Positions 1-7,732 of a stretch of 64,000 nucleotides of DNA are shown one piece after another. The stretch is from positions 1,607,001-1,671,000 of the forward strand of contig NZ_CP084541.1 of the NCBI RefSeq assembly GCF_020410765.1, in the 5' to 3' direction. The notes under the pieces were generated by a model that saw only the letters and a list, made by a program, of their open reading frames with translations, was not told where the DNA came from and ran no database searches. Within the stretch, counting starts at the first letter, position 1, and every line of letters begins with the position of its first letter. The DNA is from Streptomyces marincola (GTDB taxonomy: Bacteria; Actinomycetota; Actinomycetes; Streptomycetales; Streptomycetaceae). Position numbers and translations under genes: made by a program.

Positions 1-1
1 C

Positions 2-214
2 GCGGCGTTCATCGGCGGTGCCTCCATGAGCGGCGGCGTCGGCACCGTGCTCGGGGCCGTCATCGGCGGGCTCGTCCTCGGCGTCCTCGACAACGGCATG
101 CAACTCTTGAAGATCGGTGAGGACTGGCAGCAGGTCATCAAGGGCCTGGTGCTGCTCGTCGCCGTCGCCTTCGACGTCTGGAACAAACGCCGGGGCCTGA
201 ACACCCGGGCCTGA
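2..214 (+). CDS. Sugar ABC transporter permease, C-terminal fragment
   Basis: The window opens inside this gene; about 70 C-terminal residues remain and end at TGA 212-214. They contain a glycine-rich stretch (GGVGTVLGAVIGGLVLG), a second hydrophobic helix (IKGLVLLVAVAFDVW) and a short basic tail. This is how the BPD_transp_2 permeases of CUT2-type sugar importers (XylH, AraH, RbsC) end. galM follows 25 bp downstream on the same strand, so the two are probably the last genes of a monosaccharide uptake operon whose binding protein and ATPase lie outside the window. Family membership is fairly secure from the ending; the substrate is inferred from the arabinose genes nearby. Confidence 0.75.
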   Translation, partial: AAFIGGASMSGGVGTVLGAVIGGLVLGVLDNGMQLLKIGEDWQQVIKGLVLLVAVAFDVWNKRRGLNTRA

Positions 215-239
215 TCGCTGTCACGAGGAGCACCACCCC

Positions 240-1394
240 ATGTCCACCACCCCACGCGCCACGCCCGAATCGGTCGCCCGCCGGCTGCCGACCGCGGGGG
301 TGCCCGCCGCCCCGCCCGCCACCGCGCCGGACGGCCCGGCGGCGGGCGGCGCCCCCCTGCGCGAGGAGTTCGGCCGGCTGCCCGACGGGACCCCGGTCGA
401 ACGCTGGACGCTGGAGCGCGGCGGGCTTCGCGTGGCCGTGCTCAGCCTGGGCGGGATCGTGCAGTCCCTCGACGTGCCCGACCGCGCAGGGCGCCGGGCG
501 AACGTGTCGCTCGGCTTCGACCGCCTCGCCCCCTACGCCGACGCGCCGTACTTCGGCGCGCTGATCGGGCGGTACGGCAACCGCGTGGCCGGCGGGCGCT
601 TCACGCTGGAGGGCCGCGAGCACCGGCTGCCGCTCAACGACGGCGGGAACAGCCTGCACGGCGGCGGCGACGGGTTCGACCGCCAGGTGTGGCGGGTCGC
701 GCCCGCGGGCCCCGCCGCCCTCACCCTGCGGCACACCAGCCCGGCCGGGCACGCGGGCTACCCGGGAACGCTGGAGGTCCGCGTGGACTACTCCCTCACG
801 GACGAGGGCGAGTTCCGCATCGACTACCTGGCCACCACCGACGCGCCCACGGTCGTCAACCTCACCAGCCACATCTACTTCAACCTCGCGGGCGAGGGCA
901 GCGGCGACATCCAGGACCACAGGCTCTCGGTGGCCGCCGGCCGCTACACGCCCGTCGGGGACACCCTCATCCCCACCGGCGAGCTGGCGCCGGTGGACGG
1001 CACCCCGTTCGACTTCAGGAAGGAGAAGGCGGTCGGCGACGACCTGCGCGCGGGCCACCCGCAGCTGCTGCGCGCGCAGGGCTACGACCACAACCTCGTG
1101 CTCGACAAGGGCACCACGGCCGGTCCGGAACGCGTCGCGTCCCTGCACGACCCCGCGTCGGGTCGGCGGATGACGGTGTCGACGACCGAGCCGGGTGTGC
1201 AGTTCTACAGCGGCAACTTCCTCGACGGGACCCTGGTCGGCACCTCGGGGCGGGCCTACCGGCAGGGCGACGGCCTGTGCCTGGAGACGCAAGCCTTCCC
1301 CGACTCCCCCAACCAGCCGCACTTCCCCAGCACGGTCCTGCGGCCCGGCGAGACCTACCGCTCCACGACCGTGCACGCGTTCTCGGCCCACTGA
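240..1394 (+). CDS. galM: Aldose 1-epimerase (mutarotase)
   Basis: This 384-residue protein interconverts the alpha and beta anomers of free aldoses, so that an imported sugar can enter the next enzyme. The GalM landmarks are present in order: GRYGNRVAGGRF (substrate-contacting Arg), NSLHGG (His), NLTSHIYFNLAG (catalytic His) and CLETQAFPDSPNQ (catalytic Glu). The first 35-40 residues are Ala/Pro-rich and poorly conserved; I see no signal peptide, so it is probably cytoplasmic. GGAG lies about 10 nt before the ATG. It follows the sugar permease fragment by 25 bp, and a strong hairpin starts 6 bp after its stop, so it closes the operon. Confidence 0.93.
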   Translation: MSTTPRATPESVARRLPTAGVPAAPPATAPDGPAAGGAPLREEFGRLPDGTPVERWTLERGGLRVAVLSLGGIVQSLDVPDRAGRRANVSLGFDRLAPYADAPYFGALIGRYGNRVAGGRFTLEGREHRLPLNDGGNSLHGGGDGFDRQVWRVAPAGPAALTLRHTSPAGHAGYPGTLEVRVDYSLTDEGEFRIDYLATTDAPTVVNLTSHIYFNLAGEGSGDIQDHRLSVAAGRYTPVGDTLIPTGELAPVDGTPFDFRKEKAVGDDLRAGHPQLLRAQGYDHNLVLDKGTTAGPERVASLHDPASGRRMTVSTTEPGVQFYSGNFLDGTLVGTSGRAYRQGDGLCLETQAFPDSPNQPHFPSTVLRPGETYRSTTVHAFSAH

Positions 1395-1400
1395 CGCCGC

Positions 1401-1436
1401 CCGGTGGTGCCCCGCGAGGCCGCGGGGCACCACCGG
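1401..1436. terminator. Hairpin after galM
   Basis: A perfect 16-bp inverted repeat (1401-1416 with 1421-1436, loop AGGC) begins 6 bp after the galM stop codon. There is no T-run, as is common for GC-rich actinomycete terminators. It also faces the convergent small gene ending at 1500, so it may work in both directions. Confidence 0.75.
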
Positions 1437-1499
1437 CGGGTCAGCCGCCCCGGCCGCGCAGGACGGCGGCGACCGAGGCCGCGGTGGCCTCGGGGCGCT

Positions 1500-1811
1500 T
1501 CAGCTCGGTGGCGGGGGCGGTGACACCGTGCCGAGTGGACCCGGCGCCGACGGGCGGCCCCGGGTGTCCTCCCCGATCCCATCGATCCCGTCGATCAGGT
1601 CGCCGAAGGAGTCGAGCACCTTCTGGGCACCGGCCAGGAAGGTCCCGCGCACCTCCTCGTCGGCCCTGATCAGCCGCTCGACGTACTCGTCCACCGGCAC
1701 CCGCCGGGCCCGGGCGGCCTGCCGCGCCATCTCGGCCGCGGACTCCTCAAGCATGAGGCTCACGTGGGTCTTCGCCATCCCCCGAAGCCACTGCCTGCCG
1801 CCGTCCGCCAC
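1500..1811 (-). CDS. Small protein, possible ribbon-helix-helix/antitoxin-like
   Basis: This is a short gene of 103 residues from GTG 1811, or 92 from ATG 1778. The segment starting MAKTHVSLMLEESAAEMAR, followed by RARRVPVDEYVERLIRADEE, has the pattern of ribbon-helix-helix antitoxins: a short beta strand, then two amphipathic helices. The C-terminus is low-complexity and ends in a proline run. Neither start has an ideal Shine-Dalgarno. The gene lies 6 bp downstream of the 191-aa orphan gene on the same strand, so it may be the last cistron of the abfA/PHP unit. No toxin-like partner is adjacent, so the antitoxin reading is only a resemblance. Confidence 0.5.
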   Translation of the reverse strand: MADGGRQWLRGMAKTHVSLMLEESAAEMARQAARARRVPVDEYVERLIRADEEVRGTFLAGAQKVLDSFGDLIDGIDGIGEDTRGRPSAPGPLGTVSPPPPPS

Positions 1812-1817
1812 GGGCTT

Positions 1818-2393
1818 TCAGTGGTCCCCGCCGCAGCAGGGGTGCGGGTCCGGGATCTCGAACGGCACGTACCGGCCGCCGCGCGCGGGCATCAGGCGCA
1901 GCAGCAGCGCCCCCGCGTGCCGTTCCGGCCGCACGTGCCCCCGGGTGTCCAGCACGGCCGACTCCGGCGGCTCGGCGCCGCCGAGCGCCTCGGCGCGGGT
2001 GATCGCGCTGCGCGCGAACACCTCGCCGAGCGTCAGCTCGCCGGTCAGCGCCTCCCAGCCGTCGAAGAGCACCGCGCGGCCGGTGCCCTCCGCCGCCGCC
2101 TCGGCGCCGGCCGCCGCGGCGGCACGGCCCTCGGTCGGCCCGGCCTCGCCGCGGCCCGGCCACACCACCGCGAGGTCCGCGCCCGCCGCGCCCTCGCGCA
2201 GCCGGTCGAAGACCGGGCCGGCCGCGGCCTCTGGCAGCGTCAGGGACAGCGCGACGCCGGGCGCCGCGCCGCGCACCGGGTGCGTGCAGCCCTGGGCACC
2301 GGCCGGCAGCGGGAGCCGTTCCGCCAGCCGGTGCAGCAGGTGGTCGGCGTCGCGCGGGGACCGCGCGCCGCCGTCGAGACCGAGGACGATCAC
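1818..2393 (-). CDS. Protein of unknown function, coupled to the PHP protein
   Basis: This 191-residue protein starts at a GTG that overlaps the TGA of the PHP-domain gene (GTGA, 2390-2393), so it is almost certainly translationally coupled to it. It opens VIVLGLDGGARSPRDADHLL, is rich in Ala, Gly, Leu and Arg, has no signal peptide or membrane helix, and ends in CCGGDH, a possible metal-binding tail. Codon use matches its neighbours. I recognise no family. Coupling to a secreted, His-rich phosphoesterase suggests a related job, but nothing in the sequence says what. Confidence 0.6.
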   Translation of the reverse strand: MIVLGLDGGARSPRDADHLLHRLAERLPLPAGAQGCTHPVRGAAPGVALSLTLPEAAAGPVFDRLREGAAGADLAVVWPGRGEAGPTEGRAAAAAGAEAAAEGTGRAVLFDGWEALTGELTLGEVFARSAITRAEALGGAEPPESAVLDTRGHVRPERHAGALLLRLMPARGGRYVPFEIPDPHPCCGGDH

Positions 2394-4117
2394 TCGGGGA
2401 GCACCCAGATCGGGTTGGAGTAGAACCACAGGTCGAGCCACGGGTCCGCGTCGCCGAGCACGTCGAGCGCGGGGCCCGCCGGGTCCACGTCGGCGCCGTG
2501 CAGGCCGGGCTGGCTGCGATTGCCGTCGGTGCCCCGGACGCGCACGTAGCCGGGCCGGTCCACGCGGCCGAGCCGGTAGGTGAGCGTGACCGTGCCGGTG
2601 GACTCGTTGACCTCGAAGGACTTGACGACCTTCGTCTCCGGCGCGCGCAGGGTGTCGCGGTCGGAGGCGTGGCCGGTGACCGCGCCCCTGATGACGTCGA
2701 CGCGGGCCAGGGTGGGCACGAACTGGGCCCAGTTGGGGCCGTTGGCCAGGGCGATCTCCAGGACCAGCTCCACCTGGGTGCCGCGCCTGACGTGGAGGGT
2801 GCCGCCGAGCGTCGCGGACCGGTTGCCGCCGCGCAGCTGGGCGTCGAGACCCGAGATGAGCCCGCCGTGGTCGACCCAGATCCGGCCCTCGCGGATGCCG
2901 TCCATGACCGCGCCGTAGGAGAAGTCGTGGGCGCCGACGTGCGTGCGGCTGTACTGGCCGGGCCAGAAGTCGCCCGCCGACAGGTTGAGTCCCGCACCGG
3001 CGTACACGGGGTCGTCGTGGTAGCCGTTGGCGTTGAAGTCGGTGCCCTCGGGGCGGGCGGCGGTGTCGCCGTAGTTGCTGTGCGAGTCGGAGTTGGCGGT
3101 GATCCACCACGGCTTGCCCTCGGAGAGCAGGCTGTCCCACAGGCCGCCGACGGTCGCGGTCATCCAGTCGAAGCCGCCCCAGGTGCGGTAGCTCTCGGCC
3201 GGGTAGCCGGGGAAGGAGTTCGCGTCGGGCGACGAGGTGTAGTAGCCGCGCCCGGTGCCGGGGCCGTGCGGGTCGGGGATGCCGGCCGCCTGGTGGCCGG
3301 GCGCGCCCTCGAAGCCGACGGCGATCCGCGGCTGCGCGTCGCGCCAGCCGCGGATCTCGTGCGGGGAGTCGATGCCCTTGCGCGAGGGGTGGTTGGCCAG
3401 CATCAGGGCGTCGTCGACGCGGCGGCGGCGCACCTGCTCGGCGAGGAAGTCGAGCCCGGCGATGGCCAGGGCCTCGTTGCGCGGGGTGCTGTCGGTGGCG
3501 CCGCGCACACTGCCGTCGTAGTCCGTCTCGAACTGCTTGAGCACGGAGACCTCGTTGCGCCCCGGGTGCACGAAGACGGTGGCGTGCTCGGCCGCCGGGA
3601 TGTTCCACTCAAGGCCCTGGAAGACCAGGGTGTCCCGGTACTCCTCGCGCGCGCGCCTGATGTCGGGGTTGACGCGCTCGACGCCGATGCGGGAGTGGTT
3701 GACGCTGCCGTGGTCGGTGATGACCATCCAGTCCAGGCCGTACCTGGCGCCGTTGCCGACCTGGTCGACGACCCGGTACATGGCGTCGGAGCTGTACTGG
3801 GTGTGGATGTGGTGGTCGCCCGCGAGCCAGTGCAGCCGCCGGCCGCGCCCGTTGCCCCGCCCGTTGCCATTGCCGTTTCCGCCGCGGCCGGCCGGCGTCG
3901 CGGCTGCCGCCGCCGCGGTGCCGAGCACGCTCGCCGAGGCGGCGCCCGCGCCGAGCAGGCCCGCGCGGCGCAGCATGCCGCGCCGGGACAGCTGGTCGGG
4001 GCTCAGCTCGCTGTCGGGCACCGCCGGGTCCATGGCCGCGGGCAGCGGACGTGACTCGGCCCCGTGGTCGTGATCGTGGTGGTGGTGATGCCCGTGGGGT
4101 CCGTGGTGGTGGCCCAT
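2390..4117 (-). CDS. Tat-exported PHP-domain phosphoesterase with His-rich N-terminus
   Basis: This 575-residue protein has a metal-dependent PHP (polymerase and histidinol phosphatase-like) domain and probably hydrolyses a phosphoester outside the cell; the substrate is unknown. PHP motifs are seen: GDHHIHTQYSSDAMY, VITDHGSVNH, LANHPSRKG and ITANSDSHSNYG. Ahead of the domain is a twin-arginine signal (SRRGMLRRAGLLGAGAASAS). Unusually, before that signal lies a His/Asp-rich leader (GHHHGPHGHHHHHDHDHG) that could bind zinc or copper. The C-terminal 150 residues look like a beta-sandwich. I chose ATG 4117 because GGGAG sits 7 nt upstream; an in-frame start 69 bp earlier is less likely. The gene follows abfA by 187 bp and overlaps the orphan downstream. 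Confidence 0.85.
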   Translation of the reverse strand: MGHHHGPHGHHHHHDHDHGAESRPLPAAMDPAVPDSELSPDQLSRRGMLRRAGLLGAGAASASVLGTAAAAAATPAGRGGNGNGNGRGNGRGRRLHWLAGDHHIHTQYSSDAMYRVVDQVGNGARYGLDWMVITDHGSVNHSRIGVERVNPDIRRAREEYRDTLVFQGLEWNIPAAEHATVFVHPGRNEVSVLKQFETDYDGSVRGATDSTPRNEALAIAGLDFLAEQVRRRRVDDALMLANHPSRKGIDSPHEIRGWRDAQPRIAVGFEGAPGHQAAGIPDPHGPGTGRGYYTSSPDANSFPGYPAESYRTWGGFDWMTATVGGLWDSLLSEGKPWWITANSDSHSNYGDTAARPEGTDFNANGYHDDPVYAGAGLNLSAGDFWPGQYSRTHVGAHDFSYGAVMDGIREGRIWVDHGGLISGLDAQLRGGNRSATLGGTLHVRRGTQVELVLEIALANGPNWAQFVPTLARVDVIRGAVTGHASDRDTLRAPETKVVKSFEVNESTGTVTLTYRLGRVDRPGYVRVRGTDGNRSQPGLHGADVDPAGPALDVLGDADPWLDLWFYSNPIWVLPE

Positions 4118-4304
4118 GCTGACGCTCCCAGGTGGTTCTTCGGCCGACATCCTGCCGCGAGCACTCTGGGAGGAAAAGGTGAACACGGGATGGAGCGGAC
4201 ACGGCGCCGGGCCGCCGGGCGGCGGAACTGCGGGACCGCCGGCGCCCGGTTCGTGCCACGGGCGGCGGCGGTCCCGGTCCTCGGCGGCCGGTGGGCGGGC
4301 CGGG

Positions 4305-5831
4305 TCAGGCGAGCCTGATGACGTTCCAGGACAGCGGTTCGAGCGTGGCCGTGAGCACGCCGTCGGCCAGCGCGGTGCCCTCGGCGGCGTGCGGGGTCAC
4401 CCGCTCGGGCTCGGCGGCGGTGTTGCGGGCGTCGGGGTCGGCGTCGGAGAGCACGCTGTGCTCGGCGACCTCGGTCAACCCGAGTCCGTGCAGGACCACT
4501 TCGAGCGGCAGGCTCCTGGTCCTGTCGCGGTTGACGGCGAAGACGGTGACGGCGCCCGTCTCCTCGTCGCGCACGGCGGTCGCGTGCAGCAGGTCGACCT
4601 CGCCGAACCGCTCGGTGTGGTGGCGCGGCCCGGCCACGCGCACGTCGAGCACGGTGCCGCGGCCGTGCGCCGACGCCTGCGCGAACGGGTAGAACGTCGT
4701 CTGCCGCCACGCCGTGCCGCCCGGCTCCGTGGCGATCGGCGCGATCACGTTGACGAGCTGGGCCAGGCACGCGACCTTGACCCGGTCGGCGTGCCGCAGC
4801 AGCGCGATCAGCAGGGTGCCGAAGACGACGGCGTCGGTGACGCTGTAGTTGTCCTCAAGGAGCCGCGGCGCCTCCGCCCAGTCGTCACCGCGCGCCTCGC
4901 CCGACAGGGTCGGCGCGCTGCCGTCCTGGTACCACACGTTCCATTCGTCGAAGGAGAGGTTGATCTTCTTCTTCGACTTCAGGCGCGCGCCGACGTGGTC
5001 GGCGGTCGCGACGACGTTCTCGATGAACGACTCGGTGTCCACGGCCGAGGCGAGGAAGGAGTCCCGGTCGCCGTTCTGCTCGTAGTAGTACGCGTGCAGC
5101 GATATGTGGTCGACCAGCTCATAGGAGTGTTCGAGAACGGTCGCCTCCCAGGCCGCGAACGTGGCCATGGACTGGCTGGAACTGCCGCACGCGACCAGTT
5201 CGACGTCCGGGTCGATCTGCCGCATGGCGCGGGCGGTCTCGGCGGCCAGGCGGCCGTACTCCTCGGCCGTCTTGTGCCCGGTCTGCCAGGGGCCGTCCAT
5301 CTCGTTGCCCAGGCACCACAGCTTGATCCCGAACGGGTCCTTGTCGCCGTGCGCGATGCGGCGTTCGGACAGTTCGGTGCCGCCCGGGTGGTTGGCGTAC
5401 TCCTGGAGCTCGATGGCCTCGGCGACGCCGCGGGTGCCCAGGTTGATCGCGAGCATCGGCTCGCCGCCGACCTTGCGGACGAAGTCGACGAACTCGCTCA
5501 GCCCGAACCGGTTGCTCTCGGTGGAGCGCCAGGCCAGGTCCAGCCGCCGGGGGCGCTCGTCCTTGGGGCCGACGCCGTCCTCCCACTTGTAGCCGGAGAC
5601 GAAGTTGCCGCCGGGGTAGCGCAGGGCCGTGACGCCGAGTTCGCGGATCAGGTCGAGCACGTCGCCGCGCAGTCCCGCCTCGTCCGCGGTGGGGTGGCCG
5701 GGCTCGTAGATGCCCGTGTAGACGCACCGGCCCAGGTGCTCCACGAAGGAGCCGAACAGGCGCGGGTCGACGGCCGAGACGGTGAAGGCGGGGTCGAGGG
5801 TGAAACGGGCGGTGTGCGGTGCGTCGCTCAT
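4305..5831 (-). CDS. abfA: Alpha-L-arabinofuranosidase, GH51
   Basis: This 508-residue protein removes terminal L-arabinofuranose from arabinan, arabinoxylan or short arabino-oligosaccharides. It has the GH51 (beta/alpha)8 barrel followed by a C-terminal beta-sandwich. The acid/base Glu is in CLGNEMDGPWQ and the nucleophile Glu in LSFDEWNVWYQDG; other family signatures are ALRYPGGNFVSGYKWEDG and HAYYYEQNGDRDSFL. There is no signal peptide, so it acts inside the cell on imported oligosaccharides. It lies 114 bp downstream of the MalFG-type operon but has its own operator-like element just upstream, so it can be transcribed separately. Confidence 0.95.
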   Translation of the reverse strand: MSDAPHTARFTLDPAFTVSAVDPRLFGSFVEHLGRCVYTGIYEPGHPTADEAGLRGDVLDLIRELGVTALRYPGGNFVSGYKWEDGVGPKDERPRRLDLAWRSTESNRFGLSEFVDFVRKVGGEPMLAINLGTRGVAEAIELQEYANHPGGTELSERRIAHGDKDPFGIKLWCLGNEMDGPWQTGHKTAEEYGRLAAETARAMRQIDPDVELVACGSSSQSMATFAAWEATVLEHSYELVDHISLHAYYYEQNGDRDSFLASAVDTESFIENVVATADHVGARLKSKKKINLSFDEWNVWYQDGSAPTLSGEARGDDWAEAPRLLEDNYSVTDAVVFGTLLIALLRHADRVKVACLAQLVNVIAPIATEPGGTAWRQTTFYPFAQASAHGRGTVLDVRVAGPRHHTERFGEVDLLHATAVRDEETGAVTVFAVNRDRTRSLPLEVVLHGLGLTEVAEHSVLSDADPDARNTAAEPERVTPHAAEGTALADGVLTATLEPLSWNVIRLA

Positions 5832-5840
5832 GCGGGTCCC

Positions 5841-5885
5841 TGATCGTTCGATATTTCGTTCATCGATCGCTACTTCGAACGATCA
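5841..5885 (-). promoter_or_regulatory. Operator in front of abfA (copy A of 37-bp element)
   Basis: A perfect 11-bp inverted repeat (TGATCGTTCGA, 5841-5851, with 5875-5885) begins 10 bp upstream of the abfA start codon. Inside it CGTTCG (5845-5850) and CGAACG (5876-5881) span exactly 37 bp. The left half also reads CGTTCGATATTTCG. Elements with the same 37-bp span precede the ABC binding-protein gene (9088-9124) and the IclR gene (12132-12168). Binding by that IclR protein is my inference. Confidence 0.7.
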
Positions 5886-5945
5886 AAAACTTAGAGCGGG
5901 AGCGGCGCGCAGTCAACGGCCCGCCGCTCCCCACTCCTCCCCCAC

Positions 5946-6797
5946 CTACTGCCCGGCGATACCGGTGTGCGCCACGCCCCGCACGATCTGCCGCTGGAAG
6001 AACACGAACACGATGAGCAGCGGCAGCGCGGCCAGCAGCGCGCCCGCCATCAACTGGGCCCAGCGGATGCCGAACGAGGACTGCACGGTGGCCAGGCCGA
6101 CCGGCAGCGTGGCCAGGTCGGGGTCGGTGGTGACCAGGTAGGGCCACATGAAGTTGTTCCACGACCCGATGAACGTGAAGATGCCGACGGCCGCGAGCAC
6201 CGGGCGGGACAGCGGCAGCACGATGCCGAGGAAGACGCGCCACCGGCCGGCGCCGTCGATGCGGGCCGCCTCCTCAAGCTCCCTCGGCACGCCCTGGAAG
6301 AACTTGTAGAGGATGAACACCATGGCCGGCGCCGACACCTGAGGCAGGATCACGCCCCAGTAGGTGTCGACGAGCCCCATCGTGCGCACGTTGGCGAACA
6401 GGGGCGCGGTGATCACCGTGCCCGGCACCATGATCCCGGCCAGCGTGAGACCGAACAGCGCCTTGCGGTACCGGAAGTCGGTCCTGGCGAAGCCGTAGGC
6501 GGCGAGCGCCGAGACGGCCAGGGTGAGCGCGGTGACGCCGGTGGAGACGATCACCGAGTTCACCAGCCACTTGGGGATGTCGCCGGTGCCGAGCACGCTG
6601 CGGTAGGCGTCCAGGTTCATGTTGGACTGGATCCACTTCAGCGGCAGCAGCTGCGTGTCGCCCTCGGGCTTGAACGAGGTCGACAGCGCCCAGCCGAACG
6701 GCACCAGCCACAGCGCCGCGAGCAGCGCCCCGATCGCGGTGAGCACGATCTGGCCCGCGTTGCGCCGCGCCTTCACGGCGAAGCTCCGCTCGCTCAT
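5946..6797 (-). CDS. Sugar ABC transporter permease, MalG type
   Basis: This 283-residue inner-membrane permease belongs to a CUT1-type carbohydrate importer. About six hydrophobic helices are visible, plus the EAA loop (LEEAARIDGAGRWRVF) that docks on the ATPase. Its ATG overlaps the stop of the MalF-type partner (ATGA, 6794-6797). The operon, read right to left, is binding protein, MalF-type, MalG-type, with abfA 114 bp further on. No ATP-binding gene is present; in Streptomyces such systems usually share the MsiK ATPase encoded elsewhere. The linkage to abfA points to arabino-oligosaccharide uptake. Confidence 0.92.
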   Translation of the reverse strand: MSERSFAVKARRNAGQIVLTAIGALLAALWLVPFGWALSTSFKPEGDTQLLPLKWIQSNMNLDAYRSVLGTGDIPKWLVNSVIVSTGVTALTLAVSALAAYGFARTDFRYRKALFGLTLAGIMVPGTVITAPLFANVRTMGLVDTYWGVILPQVSAPAMVFILYKFFQGVPRELEEAARIDGAGRWRVFLGIVLPLSRPVLAAVGIFTFIGSWNNFMWPYLVTTDPDLATLPVGLATVQSSFGIRWAQLMAGALLAALPLLIVFVFFQRQIVRGVAHTGIAGQ

Positions 6798-7732
6798 ACG
6801 GCGTTCCCCTCCGAACGGTTGCGCACCAGCCACAGCCGCGCCAGCGTGACGGCGACGATGAGGACGAAGACGATGTAGGAGAGGGCGGAGGCGTAGCCGA
6901 TGCGGTAGCCGGTGAAGCCCTGCTGGATGATGTACTGCACGACCGGGCGCGTCTCGTTGTTCGGGCCGCCCTCGTTGATGAGGAAGATCTGGTCGAACAC
7001 CTGGAGCGAGGCCAGGATCTGGAGCACCACGATCAGCCCGGTGATGTTGCGGACCATCGGCACGGTGATGTGCCGCATCCGCCGCCACGGTCCCGCGCCG
7101 TCCAGCGCGGCGGCCTCGTAGAGGTGTCCTGGGATGGACTGGAGCGCGGCCAGGTAGAGCAGGAAGCTGAACCCGACGGTCCACCACAGCGTGGCCAGCA
7201 CCATGGAGAACATCGCCCAGTCGCCTTCGAGGAGCCAGGGCACGCGCCGGTCGATGGCGTTGTTGATGAGGCCGAAGTCCGGCTCGTACAGCCACCGCCA
7301 CAGGTCGGCCAGCACGGCGGACGGCAGCAGGAACGGCGCGAAGAAGGCCAGCCGCCAGAACCACTTGCCGCGCTTGATGCTGTGGGCGAGCAGCGCCAGG
7401 AAGAACGCGACCACGACGATCAGCGGAGTGATCATCGCCGTGAACTTCAGCGTGTTGCCCAGCGAGTCCCACAGCTGGTCGTCGCCCAGCGCCTCGCGGT
7501 AGTTGCCGAGGCCGATGAACTCGGTGTTGATGCCGGCCAGGTTCGTCTCGTTGAGGCTGTACCACAGGCCCGAGACCAGCGGCCACAGCAGGAAGAGGCC
7601 GTAGAAGACGAGGAACGGCGCGACGAACCAGCCGCCGTGCTGGAACAGCCGGCCGAGCCGCGCGCGGGCGCCGCGTTCGGGCGCGGGGGCGGGCGCCGCG
7701 GACCGGGCGGGGGGCGGGGCCAGGGCGGTCAC
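6794..7732 (-). CDS. Sugar ABC transporter permease, MalF type
   Basis: This 312-residue inner-membrane permease pairs with the MalG-type protein downstream. After an Ala/Pro-rich cytoplasmic head comes the first helix (WFVAPFLVFYGLFLLWPLV), then the usual periplasmic loop (YSLNETNLAGINTEFIGLGN) and the EAA loop (LYEAAALDGAGPWRRM) with the later NEGGPNNET signature. The chosen GTG (7732) overlaps the binding-protein stop (GTGA); the frame stays open upstream only as a shadow of that gene. The overlaps on both sides make this a tightly coupled three-gene operon. Confidence 0.9.
   Translation of the reverse strand: MTALAPPPARSAAPAPAPERGARARLGRLFQHGGWFVAPFLVFYGLFLLWPLVSGLWYSLNETNLAGINTEFIGLGNYREALGDDQLWDSLGNTLKFTAMITPLIVVVAFFLALLAHSIKRGKWFWRLAFFAPFLLPSAVLADLWRWLYEPDFGLINNAIDRRVPWLLEGDWAMFSMVLATLWWTVGFSFLLYLAALQSIPGHLYEAAALDGAGPWRRMRHITVPMVRNITGLIVVLQILASLQVFDQIFLINEGGPNNETRPVVQYIIQQGFTGYRIGYASALSYIVFVLIVAVTLARLWLVRNRSEGNAV

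Noticed and set aside
138..1433. Long minus-strand open frame opposite galM
   Set aside because: It is Arg/Gly/Val-rich with no family features and runs antisense to a clear GalM; GC-rich DNA keeps such frames open.
1500..1811. A toxin-antitoxin pair at 1500-2393
   Set aside because: The small gene resembles a ribbon-helix-helix antitoxin, but its neighbour (191 aa) has no toxin-family features and is coupled to the PHP gene instead.
4152..4190. GGAGGAAAAG before a GTG on the plus strand, looking like a gene start
   Set aside because: The frame that follows runs antisense through abfA and has no protein-like composition; chance Shine-Dalgarno.
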